From positions 17,501-81,500 of the forward strand of contig JAJDHD010000004.1 in assembly GCA_030266015.1 (NCBI GenBank): 64,000 nucleotides of DNA. Direction: 5' to 3'. The translations under genes were made by a program, and so were the position numbers. This stretch comes from Christensenellaceae bacterium OttesenSCG-928-K19. GTDB taxonomy: Bacteria > Bacillota > Clostridia > Christensenellales > Christensenellaceae. The notes under the pieces were generated by a model. It did not search any database. It saw only the letters and a program-made list of their open reading frames with translations, and was not told the DNA's origin. Of this stretch, positions 55,265-63,354 are shown piece after piece (position 1 is the first letter of the stretch; every line of letters begins with the position of its first letter).

Positions 55265-55950
55265 TATGCCACCGCCTTAATATGTTTTTCACGCGTGAAG
55301 AGCTTCAATATAGAAGACACGATAACCCCGGTAAGCAAATAGATCACAGTAATGATTAGCAAAGAGAGGATGGGGTCGAGCGTACGTGAGGAAATGATTT
55401 CACTTGCATAGGTCAGGTCCTGGATTGCGATATACCCGACAATTGACGTCTCCTGCAGTGTCTGGATAAACTGGTTGCGGTAAAGTGGCAGGGCGGTACG
55501 CACCGCCTGTGGAAGCTGCACCTTTCGGAATGTTTGGAATTTACTCATGCCAAGCGACCGCGCGGCCTCTACCTCGCCCGGGTTAACGCCTGTCATAGCG
55601 GTGTAGAAAATATCTGCCATATAGGAGCCGGTCTTGAGTGTAAAGCAGAATATTGCAATGGCAACAACGGGCAGGGGAACATCTACGAAGACAACATAGG
55701 CGCACAGCATTAGCAGCACAAGCGCCGGTATTTGTATAAAGAACTGCGTTATGATATATGCAAGCTTCTTTAACGGTTTTTTGCCAGAGCACATCATGGC
55801 GCAAAACAGGCACCCGAGTGCCGTACCCAGCAGGAAGGACACAAACGTCAATAGCAGGGTGGTGCCCAGTCCGTCCAGTAAAAACTGATACCTGTCTTCA
55901 TAAATCAATGTCATATAAATCGAATTGCTGACCGATCCAAAGAAATCCAT
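55264..55950 (-). CDS. Amino-acid ABC transporter permease
   Basis: 228 residues with about five membrane helices. It is a HisM/GlnP-type permease with the N-terminal GLGTTLLLTFVSFLLGTALG signature and the EAA loop VEAARSLGMSKFQTFRKVQLPQAVRTALP that docks on the ATPase. It lies between its binding protein (12 bases upstream) and its ATPase (one-base overlap). Unlike the permeases at 58.6 and 60.1 kb it is not fused to a binding protein. Confidence 0.93.
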   Translation of the reverse strand: MDFFGSVSNSIYMTLIYEDRYQFLLDGLGTTLLLTFVSFLLGTALGCLFCAMMCSGKKPLKKLAYIITQFFIQIPALVLLMLCAYVVFVDVPLPVVAIAIFCFTLKTGSYMADIFYTAMTGVNPGEVEAARSLGMSKFQTFRKVQLPQAVRTALPLYRNQFIQTLQETSIVGYIAIQDLTYASEIISSRTLDPILSLLIITVIYLLTGVIVSSILKLFTREKHIKAVA

Positions 55951-55962
55951 TTCCAGTCTCCT

Positions 55963-56790
55963 TTAAGATAATTCATCCGGCACGCTGCCAAGCGGCTCTT
56001 TTCCGACTGTAACCAACATGATGGGGACGTCCATGTACGGTTCGCTAACGAGTGCCAGTTGGTTCAGCTCCACCTCGCTGCGGAAATAATTGGAAAGCGC
56101 GCACATAAGCATATCAGCCTGACCATACGCAATTTGCAATACGGCCGTCTCGTAGTTCAATATCTGTATTTCCAGATTATAACCGGCAGCTTTTGCAAAA
56201 TGCTGTGCAAACTCCACATCACTGCCCGCCGCCTTATTTTTTTCAAAGTCCCAATAAATATAGGGGTATACCTGCTCGGCCACCATACTGATGGTGCCCA
56301 CATCGCCGTCTGTTAAAACTTCTTTGCTTTCATAGACGCCGTTATTCAGGTGGTTGCAGCGGTATAGAATATCCTTGTATTCTTCCGTTTCACGGAATTC
56401 CTGTATAAATTGATTGAAGTCACCCACCAGCGTTTCCCGGCCGTTCGCGAAAAACGCGACCAGTGAATCATCTCCGGCTGGCTGCTCCGATATTTGCAAC
56501 GCGGGCATAGTAGCCTGCACATGCTTTGCAGCAATGTCGTTCAGCCCAATGGCGTCAATATGACCGCTTTTTAACGCGAGCAGCATGGTGCCAAGATCTT
56601 GGTAACGAAACAGTTCAGCATCGCTCGTATCACTTAGCACATAGTCCTCGCTCCATGCTATCCCCACGCCAATGCGCCGCCCTTCCAGGTTGCTGGCGTC
56701 AATGGCGGGTTGGTTTTCTCCTGATAATGCGCATCCGGCGGCAAATACAAGGCACAGGCATAGCGCACACAAAATCATTTTTCGAATCAT
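55963..56790 (-). CDS. Substrate-binding lipoprotein with circularly permuted SBP_bac_3-like halves
   Basis: 275 residues with a lipoprotein signal (FAAGC, Cys20). The first half after the signal (about 34-150: LEGRRIGV..., LFRYQDLGTMLLALKSGHIDAIGLND, ...FNQFIQEFRETEEYKDIL) looks like the second half of an ordinary family 3 binding protein. The later part (about 165-265: VYPYIYWDFEKNKAAGSDVEFAQHFAKAAGYNLEI..., IAYGQADMLMCALSNYFRSE, VSEPYMDVPIMLV) looks like the first half. The order is thus exchanged, as in the two fused proteins further along. The ligand, presumably an amino acid, is unknown. Stands 12 bases before its permease. Confidence 0.75.
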   Translation of the reverse strand: MIRKMILCALCLCLVFAAGCALSGENQPAIDASNLEGRRIGVGIAWSEDYVLSDTSDAELFRYQDLGTMLLALKSGHIDAIGLNDIAAKHVQATMPALQISEQPAGDDSLVAFFANGRETLVGDFNQFIQEFRETEEYKDILYRCNHLNNGVYESKEVLTDGDVGTISMVAEQVYPYIYWDFEKNKAAGSDVEFAQHFAKAAGYNLEIQILNYETAVLQIAYGQADMLMCALSNYFRSEVELNQLALVSEPYMDVPIMLVTVGKEPLGSVPDELS

Positions 56791-56839
56791 TTCATCCTCA
56801 TCTTCCTTTACTATCCGGCAAAGCGGGTAAAAAATACAT

Positions 56840-57469
56840 TCATGCCTGGGTGGGCACTTTTCGTTTTGCTGTTGCGATAAAGACGAGAACCATTGTTGCT
56901 AATGCCATCAGGTTTGACCATGGGTACAATAAACCTGCGTCTTCTGCGTTGCCGCTGGCATAGTACAAGATTACGCTCAGGACATATATGAGGTTGATCA
57001 ACAGCAGGATGCCCGAAGCCCATCGCGCCGCCTTGTGGCTGGCCCGGCCCCCAAAATAGGCTGTAAGTATCAAAAACATGACAACAGTACAGATATCGAG
57101 CAGCAGGTAGGCCAGCAGGCTGAATGCGCCGCTGATGGACAACAATCCTTGAGCCGCTGCATCCACCACACCGCCAGCCACAGAAACACCGGCAGAAGCT
57201 GCACCCAGAATAAACCCGGCTGTAAACAGCTTGTTATACTTCACTGTGGGTACGGACGTTGCGCAGCCCAGCGCCAGTAGCAGGCAGGCCGCGGCCAGGG
57301 GCAGGACTGTGCCGGAGTATAAGGCGTCCGGGCTCGATAAATAACCGTTTGCCGCATATGATTTAGACAGATACTCTCCTATCAGAAAAAAGCAAATGCA
57401 GGCTGCGGCGGCAACCAGTATGGAACAGATACGCCAGCAGGCACGCTGCCAGCTTGCTTTAAAATCCAT
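56840..57469 (-). CDS. Six-helix membrane protein, unknown, paralogue of 51925-52566
   Basis: 209 residues with about six hydrophobic segments. It resembles the plus-strand copy in length, order of helices, the GLLSISGAFSLLAYLLLD stretch and the LLYPWSNLMALATMVLVFIATAKRK end. It has an AAAGGAGGG site and lies between the two ABC sets, 49 bases before the binding protein gene, so it is likely co-transcribed with them. It may be an accessory subunit. Confidence 0.65.
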   Translation of the reverse strand: MDFKASWQRACWRICSILVAAAACICFFLIGEYLSKSYAANGYLSSPDALYSGTVLPLAAACLLLALGCATSVPTVKYNKLFTAGFILGAASAGVSVAGGVVDAAAQGLLSISGAFSLLAYLLLDICTVVMFLILTAYFGGRASHKAARWASGILLLINLIYVLSVILYYASGNAEDAGLLYPWSNLMALATMVLVFIATAKRKVPTQA

Positions 57470-57531
57470 TGTAAACCCTCCTTTGAACCGGGATGCGTAT
57501 AACCTATGTTTGTATTCTGTACAGACAAGCT

Positions 57532-58623
57532 TTAACCATTTTTCAGTTCCATAGATAACTGGTTTTGCGTGTCGTAGCGGTATTCTGTTAGCCGGACACG
57601 CCGACCCAGGATTTTAAGCGCCAGGTCGTCGTCATCTGCGTCAAATGGGTTGTATTCGTTTCCCGCATAGCAAAGCTCTATCGTTACAGAGCTGGATAGC
57701 TCAGAGTAGCCAATGCTTAAATCGATTTGGATGTTGTCTGGCGGCAGTTGTGGTACTATCATCATCGCAATCAGCTCCTCCAGTGCGGAGAGTAGCGAAT
57801 ATACCTGCTTTTCCGGAATGGCATGACGGATGCAGAAGTTTTCTACTCCATTGTTCATTTCGTAAATGTCGAAATCGGCAGAGCGTATTTCATAGTTGAA
57901 TTTGCGGATTCGCTGTATAAATTCCTTTGTCTTTTCTTTTTGTGGGTTTTCAAAAACCTGTGCAGGGCTGCCTTCCTCATAGATGATCCCTTCATCCATA
58001 TAAAACACGCGTGTGGAAACATCTTGCGCAAACTTCATTTCGTGCGTAACCACCAGCATAGTCATGCCATCCTGCGCAAGCTTTCGCATCACGGACAGCA
58101 CCTCGCTTACCATGGTGGGATCGAGCGCAGAGGTTGGCTCGTCAAACAGCACGACCTCTGGGTGCATGGCAAGTGTTCGCGCAATAGCCGCGCGCTGCTT
58201 TTGTCCGCCGGATAGTTCGTCAGGGTATGCTGTGGCTTTTTCACTTAGGCCCACCATGCGCAAAAGCTCCAAGCCTTCTTCGTATGCTTGCGTTCGGGAC
58301 AGTCCAAGCAGCTTGGTTGGCCCCAGCATGATGTTTTCTATAATCATCAAGTGCGCATACAGGTTAAAGGACTGGAATACCATGCCCATCTTCTGCCGCA
58401 TTTTATTCAGGTCGGTATCCGGCGCTGTCAGGTTTTCACCGTCAAAAACAATATCCCCCGCACTGGGTGTTTCCAGCATATTCAGGCAGCGCAAAAAGGT
58501 GCTTTTGCCTGTGCCGGATGGGCCGATGATAGAAATAACGTCACCTTTTTCAATGACGGCGTTGATATCACGCAACACCTGCACATCTCCAAATGACTTT
58601 TTCAAATGCTTTACTTCAATCAC
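57532..58623 (-). CDS. Polar amino-acid type ABC ATPase with degenerate RsbW/GHKL-like tail
   Basis: 363 residues. The ATPase part (1-242) has Walker [10 protein letters not shown] (34-42), QSFN, LSGGQ (137-141), VVLFDEP and THEMKFA. The tail (243-363) begins [14 protein letters not shown] and continues [13 protein letters not shown] (the place of the N-box helix), a strand pair with [21 protein letters not shown] (G1-box region, compare DxGxPFDP in RsbW-like proteins) and [11 protein letters not shown]...[13 protein letters not shown] (G2 region and last strand). The ATP-contact residues are mostly lost, so the tail may only bind a partner. It overlaps the preceding fusion gene by 8 bp. Confidence 0.8.
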   Translation of the reverse strand: MIEVKHLKKSFGDVQVLRDINAVIEKGDVISIIGPSGTGKSTFLRCLNMLETPSAGDIVFDGENLTAPDTDLNKMRQKMGMVFQSFNLYAHLMIIENIMLGPTKLLGLSRTQAYEEGLELLRMVGLSEKATAYPDELSGGQKQRAAIARTLAMHPEVVLFDEPTSALDPTMVSEVLSVMRKLAQDGMTMLVVTHEMKFAQDVSTRVFYMDEGIIYEEGSPAQVFENPQKEKTKEFIQRIRKFNYEIRSADFDIYEMNNGVENFCIRHAIPEKQVYSLLSALEELIAMMIVPQLPPDNIQIDLSIGYSELSSSVTIELCYAGNEYNPFDADDDDLALKILGRRVRLTEYRYDTQNQLSMELKNG

Positions 58624-60133
58624 TGAGCTTCACCTCGCGTTTTCTCTTTTTTGGGTCGATGTTTTTCTCCAGGCGCGAGAGGGAGGACACCAGCAGCGTG
58701 GAGATGATAAAGTACAATATTGCTGTCACAATCAGCGGGAACGCCGCGTCAAAGGTGCGCGCGCGTATGATATCGCTTGCCTTGGTTAAATCCATGATGG
58801 CGATGTAGCCCACAACAGACGTCATTTTGACCATGGAAATCAGCTCCCCGCGAAAAACGGGCAGGGCAATGCGCGCCGCCTGTGGAAACACAATGAGCGT
58901 GAAACGCTGCCATTTAGCAAAGCCGGTTGCTGTTGCCGCCTCCACCTGCCCTTTGTCCACACTGCCGATGGACGTGCGCATCAGCTCGGACACATAGGCC
59001 GAAAAGTTCAGCGAGAAGGTGATAACAGCCACCAGCACAGGGTCGATATTGATGCCCGCGAGCACCACATAAAACAGCAGCATGAGCAGCACCAGCACGG
59101 GGATGCCGCGGATGATTTCTATATAAACCCGAGCAATACCGGAGAGGGCGCTGTTTTTGTTCATATGCAGCATACAGACGCCAAAGCCCAACACCGTGCC
59201 CAGCGCCGCGGAGAGGACGGATACAATAACAGTGGTGAGCAGCCCCTGAGCCAACAGCATCCAGCGATTCTCGGTGATAAAGTTACCGATAAAGCTGTCC
59301 TTTATGGATTCATACCAGGGCTTTGACGATACATAACCCGGGTTGCGCACTATGGCGACCGACGGATCGTCATAATAAGGGTCGGAAAAATTCACATATT
59401 GCGCGCGCTCCTCGGTGGCAGACATGCCCGATATGGCACAATCGATCCTGCCGCTCGTAAGCGCGGGGATGAGGGCAGAGAAGGACATATCCGAATATGT
59501 TACGCTCATGCCAAGCTCATAGGCAATGCGCTCTATAAGCTCACAATCCAGCCCCACATAGTGATTATCCTGCACGAACACCAAAGGCTCTGTTGTGGCG
59601 GAAATCCCGACCACCAGTTCTTCGCCGTTTTCTATAGTGGGAATATCCGCCAGATCATAGGGTGAATCGTCTTCTTTAACCCAACGGGTGATGATGTCAT
59701 CCATGGTGCCGTCTTCTTTGAATTCCTGCAACACGCTGTTGATGCTATTGCCCAGGGCCATGTCATCTTTCTTTGTCGCAATCCCGACAGGTTCAGATTG
59801 CAACAGATCTGGTAGGTAAACCAGGTCTTCGTTTTGTTTGGTCATTTCCAGCGCCAGCGTGTAATTTGCCAGATAATAATCGACCTGTCCTGTCTTGAGT
59901 GCCATCATGGCGTCTACCGTGCTGTCATAGATTTGCATTGATGTGCCGGGGTAATGCTCGCCCATATATATTTCTTGTGTAGAGCCGGTCAAAACAGCCA
60001 CCTTTCCATCTGCAATTCCAGAGATATCGGCCAGCTCTTCGCTGTTGTTTTGTGCACAACCGAAAAATCCCAGCACAACGGACAGCAACAGCCCCAATAT
60101 AAGTAAAATGGCCACGGGCTTTCGTTTACGCAT
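58616..60133 (-). CDS. Fused, circularly permuted substrate-binding protein and amino-acid ABC permease (copy 2)
   Basis: 505 residues. Lipoprotein signal with Cys26 (GFFGC). Segment A (about 36-155) has [13 protein letters not shown]..., [54 protein letters not shown]: the second half of a family 3 binding protein. Segment B (about 172-263) has [65 protein letters not shown]: the first half. A permease with five helices follows (290-490), with its EAA loop near 398-425. It runs 8 bp into its ATPase gene and overlaps copy 1 by 8 bp. Confidence 0.85.
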   Translation of the reverse strand: MRKRKPVAILLILGLLLSVVLGFFGCAQNNSEELADISGIADGKVAVLTGSTQEIYMGEHYPGTSMQIYDSTVDAMMALKTGQVDYYLANYTLALEMTKQNEDLVYLPDLLQSEPVGIATKKDDMALGNSINSVLQEFKEDGTMDDIITRWVKEDDSPYDLADIPTIENGEELVVGISATTEPLVFVQDNHYVGLDCELIERIAYELGMSVTYSDMSFSALIPALTSGRIDCAISGMSATEERAQYVNFSDPYYDDPSVAIVRNPGYVSSKPWYESIKDSFIGNFITENRWMLLAQGLLTTVIVSVLSAALGTVLGFGVCMLHMNKNSALSGIARVYIEIIRGIPVLVLLMLLFYVVLAGINIDPVLVAVITFSLNFSAYVSELMRTSIGSVDKGQVEAATATGFAKWQRFTLIVFPQAARIALPVFRGELISMVKMTSVVGYIAIMDLTKASDIIRARTFDAAFPLIVTAILYFIISTLLVSSLSRLEKNIDPKKRKREVKLSD

Positions 60134-61649
60134 CCAGCTTCACCTCGCGTTTTCTCTTTTTTGGGTCGATGTTTTTCTCCAGGCGCGAGAGGGAGGACAC
60201 CAGCAGCGTGGAGATGATAAAGTACAATATTGCTGTCACAATCAGCGGGAACGCCGCGTCAAAGGTGCGTGCGCGTATGATATCGCTTGCCTTGGTTAAA
60301 TCCATGATGGCGATGTAGCCCACCACAGACGTCATTTTGACCATGGAAATCAGCTCTCCGCGAAAAACGGGCAGGGCAATGCGCGCCGCCTGTGGGAACA
60401 CAATGAGCGTGAAGCGCTGCCATTTGGCAAAGCCGGTTGCTGTTGCCGCCTCCACCTGCCCTTTGTCCACACTGCCGATGGACGTGCGCATCAGCTCGGA
60501 CACATAGGCCGAAAAGTTCAGCGAGAAGGTGATAACAGCCACCAGCACAGGGTCGATATTGATGCCCGCGAGCACCACATAAAACAGCAGCATGAGCAGC
60601 ACCAGCACGGGGATGCCGCGGATGATTTCTATATAAACCCGAGCAATACCGGAGAGGGCGCTGTTTTTGTTCATATGCAGCATACAGACGCCAAAGCCCA
60701 ATACCGTGCCCAGCGTCGCGGAGAGGACAGATACAATAACAGTGGTGAGCAGCCCCTGAGCCAACAGTATCCAGCGATTCTCGGTGATAAAGTTGCCGAT
60801 AAAGCTGTCCTTTATGGATTCATACCAGGGCTTTGACGATACATAATCTGGATTGCGGATCATAACGACCTGTGGGTTGGAAAAATATGCGTGAGAAAAG
60901 TTGACCTGCTTTGCCCGCTCTTCGGTAGCGGTCATGTTGGAGATGACACAATCGGCCCTGCCACTCGTAAGTGCGGGGATGAGGGCAGAGAAGGACATAT
61001 CCGAATACGTTACACTCATGCCAAGCTCATAGGCAATGCGCTCTATAAGCTCGCAATCCAGCCCAACATAGTTATTATCCTGCACAAACACCATGGGCTC
61101 CCTGCCGGTGGATATGGCAACCTTCAGTTCTTCCCCACCTTTCACTGCGGGGATGTCCACCTGCTCATAGGGCGAATCGTCTTCTTTAACCCAACGGGTG
61201 ATGATATCATCCAGTGTGCCGTCCTCTTTAAACTGGGTTAGCACCGCATTGATGCTTTCCAAAAGCCTGGTATTGTCCTTGCCAATGGCGATGGCCGTTT
61301 CCTCGTCGGTCAGCCTTTCCGGCAGGTAGGTTAAGTCCCCGTTTGATTTTTTATAGGTTAGGGCGTTTGTGTATGCGGTGATCACATAATCGACCTGCCC
61401 TGCGGACAGGGCAAGGACTGAATCCATCAGGCTATCATACATTTGCATGGTGGCGTCCGGATATTTTTCTTCTGCGTATATTTCGCCAATAGATCCGGTC
61501 ATTACGCCGATGCGACCAGTGGAAATGCCGGAGGCATCGCGAATTTCCCCTGTATCTGTGCTTGTGCATCCCGTGGCAAAACAGGCGGAAAGCGTGAGAA
61601 ACAGGGCGAGGACAACTAGTTTTTTTGTTTTGGATTTTTTATTCGGCAT
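60126..61649 (-). CDS. Fused, circularly permuted substrate-binding protein and amino-acid ABC permease (copy 1)
   Basis: 507 residues, same architecture as the next gene: lipoprotein signal (FATGC), second-half binding segment, first-half binding segment, permease. The permease part is nearly identical in DNA to copy 2 (60133-60843 against 58625-59334, only a handful of differences in about 710 bp), while most of the ligand-binding part has diverged. The pair can give homo- or heterodimeric transporters with different specificity around one ATPase. ATG 61649 was chosen over the longer frame from 61715 because it begins the lipoprotein signal; it overlaps the MATE gene end by 11 bp. Confidence 0.85.
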   Translation of the reverse strand: MPNKKSKTKKLVVLALFLTLSACFATGCTSTDTGEIRDASGISTGRIGVMTGSIGEIYAEEKYPDATMQMYDSLMDSVLALSAGQVDYVITAYTNALTYKKSNGDLTYLPERLTDEETAIAIGKDNTRLLESINAVLTQFKEDGTLDDIITRWVKEDDSPYEQVDIPAVKGGEELKVAISTGREPMVFVQDNNYVGLDCELIERIAYELGMSVTYSDMSFSALIPALTSGRADCVISNMTATEERAKQVNFSHAYFSNPQVVMIRNPDYVSSKPWYESIKDSFIGNFITENRWILLAQGLLTTVIVSVLSATLGTVLGFGVCMLHMNKNSALSGIARVYIEIIRGIPVLVLLMLLFYVVLAGINIDPVLVAVITFSLNFSAYVSELMRTSIGSVDKGQVEAATATGFAKWQRFTLIVFPQAARIALPVFRGELISMVKMTSVVGYIAIMDLTKASDIIRARTFDAAFPLIVTAILYFIISTLLVSSLSRLEKNIDPKKRKREVKLDA

Positions 61650-63354
61650 ATGGAAACCTGTAAACAACACGGCTTTTACCTCCTGCCAGCGTATACATCC
61701 TGTCTTTATGCGCACCGATGATCATCATGGGGAGCATGTGCTTTGTATCGGCATGGCCGGTTTCTTCATCGGCAGGGTCGCTGTTGCTGCCGCTGTCGCG
61801 CAAAATGACGGAGATGGTATCTCCCAGCACAATGCCACATTCAATCACTTCGTTTTTGAGTTTGCCGGACTCCAGCGCCAGCATTTGCGTCTCCTCAATC
61901 ATCAACATAATTTTGTTTATTGCAGCACGGCCAAGCCCGTGTTCGGTTAAATCATGCTCTACCATGTCTACCAATGTCATCACGCCGTCCTGTGATTTTT
62001 CCACATCATAGGAAAGTTCGCTGGCAAGCGCGTGAGGATTTAATAAAAGTGGGAATGTGCTCTTTTTCCATTTCGTTTTTACTATTAGCAAAAGCAGCCC
62101 CAACGCTACGGCGCTGCTTATGGAGATGCCCCACATTACGCCTTCCAGGCCAAAGGCCAAGCCAAGGCCGGCACCCAACGATATAGGGAGGAGGAACAGG
62201 TAAAGCATTGTGAAGCCAAAGGCAAGACGGATTTTTTCGATATAGGAATAATAGCAAATCATCAGGAGTAATATTGCCGCGGGAAGGCAGCCTGCCGCAA
62301 ATATACGGACACCTGTGGCAGCCTGTGCGGCCAGGGTGGCATCGACAACGCCAAAGACGCCTGCCACCTGCCCCGAAAATGCAAAAAGGACGATGGCAAG
62401 CAGCACGCCCTCGATAGCGGCCACGCGTAATGCCACATGCATTGTTTTTCTTATGCTTGTTTGCATGTGCTCCCCGCGGTACATGCTAACCGGCATGGAA
62501 AGGGAGAAACCAGTGCTGCTGAAAAGCGCGATCATCAACTCCAATACATTCATCATGACGGCGAAGACCACCAAGGCAGGTTCTCCAAAGCGGCTTAATA
62601 AAAAAACATTCAGGACAAGACGCATTAGGCACAGAAACAGATTAAAGCCGGCACCGCTTGCGCCGACCGTTAATATACGCCCCAGCGTTTTCGTGTCGAA
62701 ATGCCAACGAAACCGCAACGAAAACCGTTTGGAAAGCATAAAAATTACGAGGGGAGCACGTGATACAAGGAAGCTTAGCACGGTAGCAAGGCCAATACCG
62801 CCTGCACCCATGCCTGTGCACAGGATGGTGGAAAGGACAACCATGCTGGCTGCCCTGATGATAGAGGCGGCCATACATGTTTTTTCTCCACCTTCGTTGA
62901 TGACGATCATATACAGGTAAGAGCCGGGCGCTTGCAACAGTGGCAGGATATAGATGTATTGCAGGTATTCCCGAAAGTATGTGTTTGTTTCGGCCGATAC
63001 GCCAAACAAGTTAGGATTCAGCGTGTTGATGAGGAGATAAAGAGTGGTAAGCACGCCGCCCATACACACAGAAAAAATAAGCCCCTGGCTGAAGTATCGG
63101 TTGGCCTTGTCGCTGTCGTGCTTGCCAATTTCATAGGAAATTTGTGATGATGCCCCAAGGCCGCAGATATCGCTTGTAAATATGATGAATATCAGAAAGG
63201 GAGAGGCGAGTGAGATAGCCGAGAGCGCAGCCCCACCGAGCAGGTTTCCGCCGATGACGCTGCTGCAAAGCGACACAATATAGTCCACGCCGATCTGGAA
63301 AGTATTTGCCAGGATCAGGAAATGTAGTTTTTTCGAAATAAAGGTTGCTTTCAT
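61639..63354 (-). CDS. MATE-family transporter with C-terminal RsbW/GHKL-like domain
   Basis: 571 residues. Residues 1-430 are a 12-helix MATE/polysaccharide-flippase-like transporter (N-terminal GGNLLGGAALSAISLASP and FTSDICGLGASSQISYEIG with the usual G-A/S rich pattern). Residues about 445-571 form a soluble domain: LSYDVEKSQDGVMTLVDMVEHDL....INKIMLMIEETQMLALES (N-box helix place), ISVILRDSGSNSDPADEE (G1 region RDSG..DP) and a final KDRMYTLAGGKSRVVYRF strand pair. This is the SpoIIAB/RsbW fold by pattern, with a weakened nucleotide site. It begins at the stop of the phosphatase gene (TAATG), which implies coupled translation. Confidence 0.8.
   Translation of the reverse strand: MKATFISKKLHFLILANTFQIGVDYIVSLCSSVIGGNLLGGAALSAISLASPFLIFIIFTSDICGLGASSQISYEIGKHDSDKANRYFSQGLIFSVCMGGVLTTLYLLINTLNPNLFGVSAETNTYFREYLQYIYILPLLQAPGSYLYMIVINEGGEKTCMAASIIRAASMVVLSTILCTGMGAGGIGLATVLSFLVSRAPLVIFMLSKRFSLRFRWHFDTKTLGRILTVGASGAGFNLFLCLMRLVLNVFLLSRFGEPALVVFAVMMNVLELMIALFSSTGFSLSMPVSMYRGEHMQTSIRKTMHVALRVAAIEGVLLAIVLFAFSGQVAGVFGVVDATLAAQAATGVRIFAAGCLPAAILLLMICYYSYIEKIRLAFGFTMLYLFLLPISLGAGLGLAFGLEGVMWGISISSAVALGLLLLIVKTKWKKSTFPLLLNPHALASELSYDVEKSQDGVMTLVDMVEHDLTEHGLGRAAINKIMLMIEETQMLALESGKLKNEVIECGIVLGDTISVILRDSGSNSDPADEETGHADTKHMLPMMIIGAHKDRMYTLAGGKSRVVYRFPYAE

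Noticed and set aside
55963-56790. Idea that the binding protein is a truncated or frameshifted gene
   Set aside because: Both halves are present in one open frame with a proper signal peptide and stop; only their order is changed, and two other genes show the same order.
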